Notes: generated by a model from the sequence alone, not told the origin. Shown: positions 51,613-60,353, numbered from the stretch's first letter. The stretch: 64,000 nt of DNA from Sphingomonas sp. R-74633 (GCF_013416555.1 NZ_JACCFG010000001.1:372001-436000), one strand, 5' to 3'. Translations and numbers: made by a program.

Positions 51613-53934
51613 ATGGACGACCTGCTACAGGAATTCATCGCCGAAACGCGAGAGACGCTCGAAGCGCTTTCGGGCGAAATCGTCGCGTGGGAGGCGCATC
51701 CCGAGGATCGCGCCCGGCTCGATGCAATCTTCCGCTTCGTGCACACGGTGAAGGGGAGCTGCGGCTTTCTCGACCTGCCGCGCCTGGGGCGCCTCAGCCA
51801 TGCCGCCGAAGACGTGCTGGCCCAGGTCCGCGAAGGCGATCGTGCGCCGGATCGCGCGCTGGTCAACGCCGTTCTCGCGGTGGTCGACCGGATCGGCGAG
51901 CTCGTCGAAGCCATCGAATCGGGCACGGGCCTGAGCGATAGTGGCGACGAGTTGCTGATCGCGGCGCTGGCCGAAGGCGCCGAACAGATTGCCCAGGCCG
52001 GTGGCCCGGTCGGGCTTCGTGCTCCTGCCCGCAGCGTGCGCCTGAACGTCGACCTGCTCGACCGGATGATGTCCGGCATGTCGGACATGGTGCTGGCACG
52101 CAACGAACTCTCCCGGCGCCTGCGCCAGGGCGAAGTGGATCCCACGATCGAGGCGGCGCTCGAGCGGCTGTCGCTCACCGTCGGCGAGATGCGCGACACC
52201 GTGACGCGCACCCGCATGCAGAAGATCGACGCGCTGTTCTCCGCGCTGCCGCGCATGGTGCGCGATACGGCGGCGGGGCTGGGCAAATCGGTGATGCTCC
52301 AGGTCGAGGGCTCGGACGTCGAGCTCGACCGCGAGATGATCGAAGTGATGCGCGACCCGCTGGTCCACATCATCCGCAATTCGATCGACCATGGCATCGA
52401 GCCCCCGGGCGAGCGACGCGCGAGCGGCAAGCGCGAGAATGGCCGCCTGTCGGTCTCGGCGCGCCAGTCGGGCAACCAGATCATCGTCGAGATCGTCGAT
52501 GACGGCCGCGGCATCGATACCGAGCGGCTGATCCAGAAGGCCGTGGCCGCCGGCCGCGACGAAAGCCAGCTGCGCAAGCTTTCCAACCGCGCCAAGCTCG
52601 ACCTGGTGTTCGAGCCCGGCCTGTCCTCGAAGGACGTCGTCTCCGACGTTTCGGGACGCGGCGTGGGCATGGACATCGTCCGTGCCTCGATCGAGCAGAT
52701 TGGTGGCCGCGTCGAACTCGACAGCACGCCCGGCAAAGGCCTGCGCATCGCCATCCATGTACCGCTGACGCTCTCAATCATCTCGACGATCGTGGTGGGC
52801 GTGGGCGGCCAGCGCTTCGCGATCCCGCGCCAGTCGATCGAGGAGATCGTCACCGAGCGCGGCGAGGCGATCCGTGTCGATGTGATCGGCGGCTCGCCGG
52901 TGGCATCGGTGCGTGAGCGCCGCATGCCGCTGATCCATCTGTCCGACATGCTCGAGCTGCCTGCCGGCGCCTCGCGCGACGAGGGCCGCCAGATGCTCGC
53001 CATCGTCAGCGTGAGCGAGGGGAGCTATGCGCTCGCCGTCGAGACGGTGCTCGACAATGAGGAGCTGGTGATCAAGCCGGCGTCGCCCGCAGTGATGTCG
53101 ACCGGCCTTTATGCCGGTCAGACGCTGCCGGATTCGGGCCTGCCGATGCTGCTGCTCGATTGCGCCGGCATGGCCAAGGTCGCCGGGCTCGATTTCAATC
53201 GTGGCGAGCAGCTTTACGAGGAAGAGGAAGAGATCCTCGCGGCGCCGGGGCTGCCCGCGCTGCTGTTCCGCGATCTCGACGGTGTGCGCCGCGCGGTGCC
53301 GCTGGCGGCGGTGGACCGGGTGGAGCAGGTCGACGCGAGCGCGGTGCGCTTCGCGGCGGGCCGCTTCCGCGTGACGATCGACGAGCGCATCCTCCCGCTC
53401 GCCGCGCATGGCGACCTGGAAGGGCTCGAGCGGATCAACGTGCTGCGCCTGAAGGACGGCACCAACGAAGTTTCCTATGCGATCGACGAGGCGGCCGACA
53501 TCGTCGTGCTGCCCGAAGAGATCGCGCCGGCGCGCGAGCCCGGCCCGATCGCCGGCGTCGTGCTGGTCGATGGCGAGCAGGTCGAGCTGGTCGACATGCT
53601 GTGGATCTTCAACGAACATGCCGAGCGCGAGTTCGAGGACGCTTCGCCGCTGTGCCTCATCGCAGGCGACAGCGACGGCTGGATGGCCTCGTTCGTGAAG
53701 CCGCTGCTCGAGGCATCGGGCTATCGTGTGGCACTCAGGCTGGCCGCGGGCGAGACCCCGGCTGTGGTGCTTTCGTCCGAGGAAACGCCCACCGGCGGCG
53801 AGGCCGCTCCGGTCGTCCGCCTGCGCAGAAAGCGCGCGGCAGGCGGGTCGGGCGACGACAGCGTCTATAGATACGATAGGGCCGGACTACTTTCCGCGCT
53901 CGAAGCCCGGGTTTCCGGCAAGGCAGGTCGCTGA
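51613..53934 (+). CDS. cheA: Chemotaxis histidine kinase CheA
   Basis: ATG at 51613 (GGGG upstream) gives 773 residues. The HPt domain holds His44 in FRFVHTVKGSCGF; the dimerisation and ATPase domains follow (HIIRNSIDHGIEPPGERRASG, VDDGRGID, SDVSGRGVGMDIV), then a CheW-like domain. A P2 (CheY-binding) domain is not apparent between P1 and P3. Unusually, about 230 more residues follow: a second CheW-like region (LLFRDLDGVRRAVPLAAVDRVEQ) and a receiver-like tail (PLCLIAGDSDGWMASFVKPLLEASGYRV) lacking the phosphorylatable aspartate set. It phosphorylates CheY and CheB. No receptor gene is near. Confidence 0.94.
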   Translation: MDDLLQEFIAETRETLEALSGEIVAWEAHPEDRARLDAIFRFVHTVKGSCGFLDLPRLGRLSHAAEDVLAQVREGDRAPDRALVNAVLAVVDRIGELVEAIESGTGLSDSGDELLIAALAEGAEQIAQAGGPVGLRAPARSVRLNVDLLDRMMSGMSDMVLARNELSRRLRQGEVDPTIEAALERLSLTVGEMRDTVTRTRMQKIDALFSALPRMVRDTAAGLGKSVMLQVEGSDVELDREMIEVMRDPLVHIIRNSIDHGIEPPGERRASGKRENGRLSVSARQSGNQIIVEIVDDGRGIDTERLIQKAVAAGRDESQLRKLSNRAKLDLVFEPGLSSKDVVSDVSGRGVGMDIVRASIEQIGGRVELDSTPGKGLRIAIHVPLTLSIISTIVVGVGGQRFAIPRQSIEEIVTERGEAIRVDVIGGSPVASVRERRMPLIHLSDMLELPAGASRDEGRQMLAIVSVSEGSYALAVETVLDNEELVIKPASPAVMSTGLYAGQTLPDSGLPMLLLDCAGMAKVAGLDFNRGEQLYEEEEEILAAPGLPALLFRDLDGVRRAVPLAAVDRVEQVDASAVRFAAGRFRVTIDERILPLAAHGDLEGLERINVLRLKDGTNEVSYAIDEAADIVVLPEEIAPAREPGPIAGVVLVDGEQVELVDMLWIFNEHAEREFEDASPLCLIAGDSDGWMASFVKPLLEASGYRVALRLAAGETPAVVLSSEETPTGGEAAPVVRLRRKRAAGGSGDDSVYRYDRAGLLSALEARVSGKAGR

Positions 53935-54359
53935 TGTCGCATCTCTATCTCATCGCCCAGATTGCGGGCCGCGCCGTGGCGATCGATTCCGAGCAAGTGG
54001 AATCGGTGGTCGATATCGGCGAGGTCACTGCGGTGCCGCGTGCATCGACGCATGTCCGCGGGCTCGCCGCGCTGCGCAGCCGCGTGGTGACCGTGGTCGA
54101 TACCCAGTCGGCGCTGGGCATGGCCGGGGGCAGCACTGCCCGCCGCGCCGTGATCACCCAGTTTGAGGGGCATCATTATGCGATGCTCGTCGATGCGCTC
54201 GACGACGTCGCGCCGTTCGAGCTGTTGCCGCTCGCCAGCGGCGTGGCGCTCGATCCGGCCTGGCGTGAAGCCGGGCGCGGGATCGTCGAGCGCGATGGCG
54301 AACCGATCCTGGCGATCGATCTTGCCCGCCTGGTGCCCGGCACCGCCGTCGTGAATTGA
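53934..54359 (+). CDS. cheW: Chemotaxis coupling protein CheW
   Basis: 141 residues, ATG sharing its first base with the cheA stop (TGATG). GRAVAIDSEQVESVVDIGEVTAVPRASTHVRGLAALRSRVVTVVD is the standard CheW core. It couples chemoreceptors to CheA. Confidence 0.93.
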   Translation: MSHLYLIAQIAGRAVAIDSEQVESVVDIGEVTAVPRASTHVRGLAALRSRVVTVVDTQSALGMAGGSTARRAVITQFEGHHYAMLVDALDDVAPFELLPLASGVALDPAWREAGRGIVERDGEPILAIDLARLVPGTAVVN

Positions 54360-54441
54360 TTAGGCGAGTTAACGTGGCGCTTACGCCTTTCGTGCACTGT
54401 CCACTCCTACCTAGATGCCTGAAAGCGGGGAACAGGGGAAA

Positions 54442-54807
54442 ATGAAGACTTGTCTGGTCGTCGACGACTCCAAGGTGATCCGGAAGGTTGCCCGGCACAT
54501 CCTTGAGACGCTCGACTTTGAAGTGCGCGAGGCCGGTGACGGTCGCGAGGCGCTCGACTCCTGCCTGCAGACCCCGCCGGACGTGATCCTGCTGGACTGG
54601 AACATGCCCGTGATGAGCGGCATGGACTTCCTGCGCGCACTGAAGGATTCGGGGCTCCCGACGCGCCCGAAGGTGGTGTTCTGCACCACCGAGAACGGCA
54701 TGGCCTATATCCGCGCCGCCATCGAGGCGGGTGCTGACGAATATGTCATGAAGCCGTTCGACCGCGAGACGCTGGAAAGCAAGCTGCAGATCGTCGGCGT
54801 CGCGTAA
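54442..54807 (+). CDS. cheY: Response regulator CheY
   Basis: The ATG at 54442 (AGGGGAAA upstream) gives 121 residues, a stand-alone receiver. Acidic pocket Asp8-Asp9, phospho-acceptor Asp52 in LLDWNMPVMSG, the conserved threonine in FCTTENG and the lysine in MKPFD are all present. It is the output of the CheA pathway here, to a flagellar motor or another target. Confidence 0.93.
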   Translation: MKTCLVVDDSKVIRKVARHILETLDFEVREAGDGREALDSCLQTPPDVILLDWNMPVMSGMDFLRALKDSGLPTRPKVVFCTTENGMAYIRAAIEAGADEYVMKPFDRETLESKLQIVGVA

Positions 54808-54830
54808 GCGGCGCATTCTAGGAGCCACAC

Positions 54831-55898
54831 GTGGCGCACGCATCTCTTGCGGACACCGGGTTCAGCGGCACTCCCGCCGGGCCGGCGCAGGTGCTGATCG
54901 TCGACGATTCGGTCGTCGCACGCTCGGTGCTGGGGCGCATGGTGGAAGGCACGCGGCGATTCCGCGTTGCCGCTGCCTATAGCGACGTCCGCGCGGCGCT
55001 CGACTATCTCAAGAACCATTCGGTAGACATCATCCTGCTCGACATCGAAATGCCCGGAATCGACGGGCTTACCGCATTGCCCGACATGATCGCGGCAGGG
55101 CGGGGGGCCAAGGTGCTGATCGTCTCCTCCGCAGCCGAACAGGGCGCGGCGGTGAGCGTGCAGGCGCTGGCGCTGGGCGCGGCGGACACGCTGGTGAAGC
55201 CCGGTATCGGTGCATTCGGCGGCCGCTTCGCCGAAGTGCTCGAGGAGCGGCTGTCGCGCCTGGTCGAGGCGCATGGCCATCACGACGTCCACCATCATCA
55301 CGGCCCGGTTGCGGCGCCCGATGATTTCGACCTGGTCGCGATCGGCGCCTCGACCGGCGGCATCCACGCGCTGAGCCAGCTTCTGCGCGCGATCCCGGCA
55401 AGCTTCCAGGTGCCGATCCTCGTCACCCAGCACCTCCCGCCCAGCTTCATGACCTATTTCGCGACCCAGCTCGCCGTGCTTGGCGGGCGGCCCTGCGAAG
55501 TCGCGACCGATCGCATGCGCATCCGGCCGGGCCGGATCATCGTGGCTCCGGGCGACGCGCATATGCGCGTGGTCCGCATGTCCGATGGCGCGGCGATCCG
55601 GCTGACCCATGAAAAGGCGCTTAGCGGCTGCATGCCTTCGGTCGATCCGATGTTCGAAAGCGTCGCCGAAGTGTTCGGCAATCGCGCGCTCGGCGTGGTG
55701 CTGAGCGGCATGGGCCGCGACGGCTGCGAGGGCGCCAAGGATCTGATCGACTGCGGTGCGCGCGTGCTGGCGCAGGACCGCGCCAGCTCGGTCGTGTGGG
55801 GCATGCCCGGCGCGGTGGCCAATGCCGGCCGCGCCAGTGCGGTGATGGCGCCGGACGAAATCGGGCGGCTGATCGCCCGCCGAGGAGGTGCAGCATGA
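54831..55898 (+). CDS. cheB: Chemotaxis methylesterase CheB
   Basis: 355 residues, GTG start after AGGAG. The receiver domain has Asp71 in LLDIEMPGIDG. A histidine-rich linker (HGHHDVHHHHG, about 148-158) leads to the methylesterase with Ser174 (GASTGG), His201 (TQHLPPSF) and Asp297 (GMGRDG). It demethylates chemoreceptors for adaptation. The His cluster might bind metal, which is unusual. Confidence 0.94.
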   Translation: MAHASLADTGFSGTPAGPAQVLIVDDSVVARSVLGRMVEGTRRFRVAAAYSDVRAALDYLKNHSVDIILLDIEMPGIDGLTALPDMIAAGRGAKVLIVSSAAEQGAAVSVQALALGAADTLVKPGIGAFGGRFAEVLEERLSRLVEAHGHHDVHHHHGPVAAPDDFDLVAIGASTGGIHALSQLLRAIPASFQVPILVTQHLPPSFMTYFATQLAVLGGRPCEVATDRMRIRPGRIIVAPGDAHMRVVRMSDGAAIRLTHEKALSGCMPSVDPMFESVAEVFGNRALGVVLSGMGRDGCEGAKDLIDCGARVLAQDRASSVVWGMPGAVANAGRASAVMAPDEIGRLIARRGGAA

Positions 55899-56743
55899 TC
55901 CCGCCCGGCGGCGCACCGATCGCCTCTTCGGGCGCGATGAACATGCTCGCCGCGCTGCTCGAGCAGCGCGCGGGCCAGCAGATCGCAGCGAACCGCACCT
56001 GGCGGATCGAAACGGCACTCAAGCCGATCCTTCGCGAGAAGGGTCTGGCTAGCCTGGATGAGCTGGTTGCCAAGCTCATCACGGCGCGGACGGGGGAGTT
56101 GGCGGACTTGGTTGTCGATGCGCTTCTCAATCAGGAGACGAGCTTCTTCCGCGATGCGGCAGTGCTCGACATGATCGCGGACGCCGCCCAGGCGATGCAG
56201 GCCGAGGCCGGTCACCGGCGTCTCCGCATCTGGTCGTCGGGCTGCTCGACGGGGCAGGAGCCCCTCAGCCTGGCGATGCTCTTCTCCGAGCGCGGCATGC
56301 CCGATCCCGAGATCGTGGCGACCGACGTTTCGCCCGCGGCGCTGGCACGCGCTCGCAGCGGCCGCTTCTCGCAGTTCGAGATCCAGCGCGGCCTGCCGGT
56401 GCGCCGGATGATGACCTGGTTCGACACGGTCGGCGCTGATTGGGTCGCCAAGCCCGAGCTCGTCCGCAAACTCCAGTTCCGCCAGCACAATCTGACGCAG
56501 GATGCGGCCCCGGCGGGCAGCTTCGACATCATCCTGTGCCGCAACGTGATGCTCTATTTCTCGCCGGCGGTGCGCCGCCAGGTGTTCGATACGCTGGCAT
56601 CGGCGATGCGGCCGGGCGGCTTGCTGGCGCTGGGCGCGGGCGAGACGGTGATCGGCCAGACCGATCATTTCACGCCGTGCGAGACCTATCGCGGCTTCTA
56701 TCGCGGCGTGAACGCACCGGGCGCGATGCGCGCGGCGGGTTGA
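55895..56743 (+). CDS. cheR: Chemotaxis methyltransferase CheR
   Basis: 282 residues, ATG overlapping the cheB stop, GAGGAGG upstream. NQETSFFRDAAVLDMI, RIWSSGCSTGQEPLSLAML (S-adenosylmethionine site) and DIILCRNVMLYFSP are CheR hallmarks. It methylates receptor glutamates. It closes the five-gene cheA-W-Y-B-R cluster; no CheD or receptor gene is seen. Confidence 0.94.
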   Translation: MIPPGGAPIASSGAMNMLAALLEQRAGQQIAANRTWRIETALKPILREKGLASLDELVAKLITARTGELADLVVDALLNQETSFFRDAAVLDMIADAAQAMQAEAGHRRLRIWSSGCSTGQEPLSLAMLFSERGMPDPEIVATDVSPAALARARSGRFSQFEIQRGLPVRRMMTWFDTVGADWVAKPELVRKLQFRQHNLTQDAAPAGSFDIILCRNVMLYFSPAVRRQVFDTLASAMRPGGLLALGAGETVIGQTDHFTPCETYRGFYRGVNAPGAMRAAG

Positions 56744-56777
56744 TCCCGCCGCCGAACCGGGGCTAGCCTCGCTCGCG

Positions 56778-57479
56778 ATGCACCACGGACTGACCTTTAT
56801 CGACGCGCCGTCGCCCAATTTCGACGAGCGGGCGCTGCCGGTCACGATGATCGTGCTCCATTATACCGGCATGGAAAGCGCCGAGGCCGCGCTGGCGCGG
56901 CTGCGCGACCCCGAGGCCAAGGTCTCCGCGCATTATCTGGTCGATGAGGACGGCACGATCCACCGGCTGGTGCACGAGGACAAGCGCGCCTGGCACGCCG
57001 GCCGCTCGCACTGGCGCGGAGTCACCGACGTCAATTCGGCCTCGGTGGGGATCGAGATCGTCAATCCCGGCCATGACCATGGCTATCGTCCGTTCCCGGC
57101 CGAGCAGATGGGCACGCTGATCCCGCTCGTTGCGGAGATCAAGGAGCGCTACGGCATCACCCGCGGCAATGTCGTCGGCCATTCGGACGTCGCCCCGGCG
57201 CGCAAGCAGGACCCCGGCGAGCTGTTCAACTGGCATGCGCTTGCCCGGCTGCGCCTGGCACTGCCGCGGCCGACCAAGAACCTGGTCGATCCGGGCTGGC
57301 CCGATGCCGGCTTCATCATGGCGCTCGAGCGCTTCGGCTATGACGTGAATGACAAGGAAGCCGCGGTCACTGCCTTCCAGCGCCGCTTCCGTCCCGAGCT
57401 GATCGACGGCGAGATAGACATGGAATGCCGCTGCCTGCTGCTCGCGCTGCTGCTGCCCAAGCCGCAAGGCGACGAATAG
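56778..57479 (+). CDS. N-acetylmuramoyl-L-alanine amidase (AmpD/AmiD type)
   Basis: 233 residues. The amidase-2 domain has zinc ligands in IVLHYTGM and GHSDVAPARKQDPG, and WHAGRSHWRGVTDVNSASVGIEIVN. Residues about 185-230 resemble a peptidoglycan-binding type 1 domain (GYDVNDKEAAVTAFQRRFRP). No signal peptide, so it probably recycles cytoplasmic anhydro-muropeptides like AmpD, although the extra domain is more like AmiD. Confidence 0.9.
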   Translation: MHHGLTFIDAPSPNFDERALPVTMIVLHYTGMESAEAALARLRDPEAKVSAHYLVDEDGTIHRLVHEDKRAWHAGRSHWRGVTDVNSASVGIEIVNPGHDHGYRPFPAEQMGTLIPLVAEIKERYGITRGNVVGHSDVAPARKQDPGELFNWHALARLRLALPRPTKNLVDPGWPDAGFIMALERFGYDVNDKEAAVTAFQRRFRPELIDGEIDMECRCLLLALLLPKPQGDE

Positions 57480-57569
57480 GCCGGGATTTAGTTACGGGTC
57501 CGTACACTTAATTCATGCGGCTTTCTGCAAGTATAGGAGGGAATATAGGAGGGCGGAGGTTAATCCGCT

Positions 57570-57857
57570 TTGACCAATATCTCGACATCCCTGGGCCCCG
57601 TACAGGCCTATCTCTCCGGCGTGGCGCGCGCCGACTTCAAGGGCGAAATGCCCTCGTCGGTCAACATTCCCACCGTCAGCGAAGCGACCGAGGCCGTAGA
57701 CCGGGTCGCCAAGGTGCGCGGCGCCGATGGCGTGGCCGGGATGGGATCGGACTACAGGAAGATCGCGCTCGCATCAGGGCTGAATGTCACCTGGAAGGTC
57801 GAGGTGATGGCCTGGGGCACTGCGATGCGCTCGGTCGACCCGGACGAAGCCGCCTGA
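57570..57857 (+). CDS. Conserved-looking protein of unknown function (95 aa)
   Basis: TTG is the only start option after an in-frame stop at 57561; GGAGG lies 10 bases upstream. Upstream, TATAGGAGGG is repeated in tandem (57532 and 57544). The product is soluble and neutral (AYLSGVARADFKGEMPSS... GSDYRKIALASGLNVTW), with no recognised motif. It lies just before rnpB. Confidence 0.55.
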   Translation: MTNISTSLGPVQAYLSGVARADFKGEMPSSVNIPTVSEATEAVDRVAKVRGADGVAGMGSDYRKIALASGLNVTWKVEVMAWGTAMRSVDPDEAA

Positions 57858-57895
57858 ACGCTTGCGCTGGCGCGCCGCTTCGCTAGAGCGGTCCC

Positions 57896-58264
57896 CGCCA
57901 GAGGGTTGGGCGGCCGCGGGTGCGCAAGCACGCGAGGAAAGTCCGGGCTCCACGGAAACACGGTGCCGGGTAATGCCCGGCGGGGGCGACCCCAGGGAAA
58001 GTGCCACAGAGAGCAGACCGCCCACTGGTCTTCGGACTAAGGGCAAGGGTGAAAGGGTGCGGTAAAAGCGCACCGCGCGACCGGTAACGGAAGCGGCATG
58101 GTAAACCCCACCGGGAGCAAGACCGAATAGGGGCGGCGCATAGGCCTGGTTCCGGCCTGTCGCCCGGGTTGGTTGCTGGAGCGGCGGAGCAATCCGTCGC
58201 CTAGAGGAATGGTCGCACATCGTCGAAAGGCGAGGACAGAACCCGGCTTATAGACCCTCTGGCA
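57896..58264 (+). ncRNA. rnpB: RNase P RNA, bacterial class A
   Basis: The P1 helix pairs GCCAGAGGGT at the 5' end with ACCCTCTGGC at the 3' end. The conserved core elements GAGGAAAGTCCGGGCTCC, GGTAAACCCCACCGGGAGCAAGACC and GAGGACAGAACCCGGCTTATAG are present. A TTTTT run follows immediately (58265-58269), fitting termination. It is the catalytic RNA for tRNA 5' maturation. Confidence 0.97.
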
Positions 58265-58345
58265 TTTTTACGGGCCAACGCATTTACGGGACAGCACGGG
58301 CTTCCCCGAGCTTGCACCTGCGGGCCGAGTGGCTATCTGGACCCC

Positions 58346-58882
58346 ATGGCAAGATCGACACGCTCGACCGATTGGGGATTCCCCCGCTGGCGCGCCTATG
58401 GCGCCGAGCGCGAGGCCGTGCAGGTGCGCATGTGCGACCGCCATGGCTGCGACCAGCCAGGCGACCGGCCCGCGCCCAAGTCTCCGAACAGCCCCGAGCG
58501 CTGGTATTTCTGCGAGACCCACGCCGGCGAATATAACCGCAACTGGGACTATTTCGCCGGCCTCACCGCCGAGGAAGCGGCCGAGCGCGAAGCGAATGAG
58601 CGGCGCGATGCTTCGGGCTTTTCGGAGGCGAAGTATAATAGCTGGGCAGGGCCGGGCGACGGCAGCCGGTCGCGTGACGAGATGAAGGCGCTGGAAGTAC
58701 TTGAGCTCGAGGTCGATGCCGACTTCGAGGCGGTGCGCCTCGCCTGGCGCCGGATGGCCAAGTCGAACCACCCCGATGTGAAGCCGAACGACGCCGAAGC
58801 CGCCAAGCGCTTCCAGGCGATCCAGGCGGCCTATGACGTGCTCAAGGCCGCGGAGGAGCGGCGGACCTGGAAGGGCGATTGA
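58346..58882 (+). CDS. J-domain protein with N-terminal Cys/His cluster
   Basis: 178 residues. The C-terminal J domain (about 115-178) has the HPD motif at 142-144 (KSNHPDVKPND) and partners DnaK. The N-terminal half has Cys30, His33, Cys35 and, further on, Cys56, His59 (MCDRHGC... YFCETHAG), which could bind zinc. The central region is charged. It overlaps the next ferredoxin-like gene by 4 bases (TTGA). Confidence 0.85.
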   Translation: MARSTRSTDWGFPRWRAYGAEREAVQVRMCDRHGCDQPGDRPAPKSPNSPERWYFCETHAGEYNRNWDYFAGLTAEEAAEREANERRDASGFSEAKYNSWAGPGDGSRSRDEMKALEVLELEVDADFEAVRLAWRRMAKSNHPDVKPNDAEAAKRFQAIQAAYDVLKAAEERRTWKGD

Positions 58883-59184
58883 AGCTCCGCGTCCATTCCA
58901 ACTGGGACCACACGGTCCTCATCTGCGCGAAATGCTCGAAGAAGCTGGACGGCGGCTTCGGGCCGAAAGGCAAGCAATCGCTCGCCAAGGCGCTGCGAAA
59001 GCATCTCGGCCTGAAGAAGGGCCGCAAGGCGGAAGCCGGGGTCGTCGAGGTCAAGTGCATGGGCGTCTGCCCGCGCGGCGCAGTGACGGTGATCGATGCC
59101 GGCGGGCCGAAGGAATGGCTGCTGGTGCCGAAGGGGGCGGACCTCGATGCGGTGGCGGAGCAGTTGGGGTTGGCGAAGGGTTAG
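58879..59184 (+). CDS. Thioredoxin-like 2Fe-2S ferredoxin domain protein
   Basis: 101 residues from a TTG overlapping the J-domain gene stop. Cys16-x2-Cys19 (CAKC) and Cys60-x3-Cys64 (CMGVCP) have the spacing of (2Fe-2S) thioredoxin-like ferredoxins; the basic central part (KALRKHLGLKKGRK) is unusual. Co-translation with a J-domain protein suggests a role in cluster transfer or in a chaperone-linked redox step, which is inference. Confidence 0.75.
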   Translation: MKLRVHSNWDHTVLICAKCSKKLDGGFGPKGKQSLAKALRKHLGLKKGRKAEAGVVEVKCMGVCPRGAVTVIDAGGPKEWLLVPKGADLDAVAEQLGLAKG

Positions 59185-59227
59185 GCCCTTCTGTTCCCCT
59201 ACCTTGAAGGCGGGGAAGCGGCTCCGC

Positions 59228-59638
59228 TCAGCCCGCGTACCGCTCCGCCGTCGCCCGCACCAAGGCGATCATGTTGGGAATGCCCTGCGTCCGGTTGGAG
59301 CTGAGCTGGTTCTTCAGGTCGAACGGCGCGAGCGCGCCTTCGATGTCGGTCGCGAGGATCTCGGCCGGAGCCTTGTCCTGCACCGTCAGCAGCACCAGCG
59401 CGATAATGCCTTTGGTGATCGCCGCGTTCGAATCGGCAAGGAAGTGGAGCCGGCCGTCGTCGAGACGGGTAGGGTAGACCCACACCGCGGCGGAGCAGCC
59501 GCGGACCAAAGTCGCATCAGTCTTGAGCGCTTCGGGCATTTCCTCGAGCCCGCGGCCCAGATCGATCAACAGGCGATAGCGGTCATCGGCTTCGAGGAAC
59601 GCATATTCGTCCTGCAGGTCGGCGAGGCTGGTAGTCAT
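59228..59638 (-). CDS. sufE: SufE sulfur acceptor
   Basis: The ATG at 59638 gives 136 residues. LVRGCSAAVWV carries the persulfide-accepting Cys48, and SNRTQGIPNMIALV is the family C-terminus. It accepts sulfur from a desulfurase. No sufS or sufBCD is adjacent; the window's only desulfurases are the group I pair at 36.4-38.5 kb. A REP-like pair lies immediately upstream. Confidence 0.93.
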   Translation of the reverse strand: MTTSLADLQDEYAFLEADDRYRLLIDLGRGLEEMPEALKTDATLVRGCSAAVWVYPTRLDDGRLHFLADSNAAITKGIIALVLLTVQDKAPAEILATDIEGALAPFDLKNQLSSNRTQGIPNMIALVRATAERYAG

Positions 59639-59674
59639 GCAGGGCGCTATACAGCCCTTGTCCGGGTTTCCAAC

Positions 59675-59776
59675 TGTTCCCCGGCGAAGGCCGGGGCCCA
59701 GTTGCGATGTCGTTCGAGAGCTTACCCGCCTCTCGAAGCGGCTGGACACTGGACCCCGGCCTTCGCCGGGGAGCAG
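59675..59776. repeat. REP-like palindromic pair
   Basis: Arm 59677-59704 (TTCCCCGGCGAAGG...) is inverted at 59747-59776 with one mismatch near the end. It lies between the psp operon end and sufE, and could protect the 3' end of the long psp transcript. Confidence 0.9.
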
Positions 59777-59779
59777 TGA

Positions 59780-60028
59780 TCAGAGGTCCACCCCGGCCGC
59801 GATCGCTTCGAGCTTGCGGATACGCTCCTTCAGGTCGGCGATCTCGATCCGCGAGCCCGCGGTCGGTGCGCCGATCGGGGCGGCATCCGGCGCGTGGAGC
59901 GTGTTGAGCTCCTGGCGCTTCAGGGCAAGCCAGCCGCGCCAACCCGAGAGCCCGGCGGTGGTGATCATGCCGAGCCCGGCGAGACCGGAGACGGCGAGGG
60001 TGAGGTACATAGTCGGATCTTGGGTCAC
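59780..60028 (-). CDS. PspB-like small membrane protein (82 aa), last of psp array
   Basis: One membrane helix (LTLAVSGLAGLGMITTAGLSG), a basic turn and a short coiled coil ending ERIRKLEAIAAGVDL, a shortened form of the motif ending the sister proteins (RIxxLExI). Starts 23 bases after the previous stop. Within the psp operon it is the most degraded member and lacks the final EIDSLR. Function unknown. Confidence 0.7.
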   Translation of the reverse strand: MTQDPTMYLTLAVSGLAGLGMITTAGLSGWRGWLALKRQELNTLHAPDAAPIGAPTAGSRIEIADLKERIRKLEAIAAGVDL

Positions 60029-60051
60029 GTCATGCCTCCCTTGGTCTGACG

Positions 60052-60324
60052 TTAGTTTTTGTCGCGCAGCGACTCGATCTCACGGTCGAGACGGACGCTG
60101 CCATCGGTGTCGGTAACCACGCGCTCGAGGACCTGGACGCGCTCCTTGAGGGCGCGGATCTCGTCCTTGAGGCGGGCATTCTCGGCGGCGGAGGCGGTGT
60201 CCGCGGGGCCGCCGCGATAGACCTCGTTGCCGTTCTGGTCCTTGTGGATGCCGTAGCGCGCCTTGATGACGCTAGCGATCGTGACAATCAGTACGATCGC
60301 GACAACCATCTCCAGCGGGTTCAT
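60052..60324 (-). CDS. PspB-like small membrane protein with EIESLR tail (90 aa)
   Basis: An N-terminal membrane helix (MVVAIVLIVTIASVI), a short GIHKDQNGNEVYRGG stretch, then a coiled coil ending ERVQVLERVVTDTDGSVRLD and REIESLR. This repeats the motif seen in PspC and the sister proteins. It starts 29 bases after the 40-residue gene stop. Presumably a Psp-complex partner. Confidence 0.75.
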   Translation of the reverse strand: MNPLEMVVAIVLIVTIASVIKARYGIHKDQNGNEVYRGGPADTASAAENARLKDEIRALKERVQVLERVVTDTDGSVRLDREIESLRDKN

Positions 60325-60353
60325 TCCACAACTCCTTCAAAGCGCTTCGGTGT

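Noticed and set aside
52774..53619. Frames antisense to cheA
   Set aside because: Low-complexity His/Arg/Asp-rich translations typical of the wrong strand; cheA motifs are intact on the plus strand.
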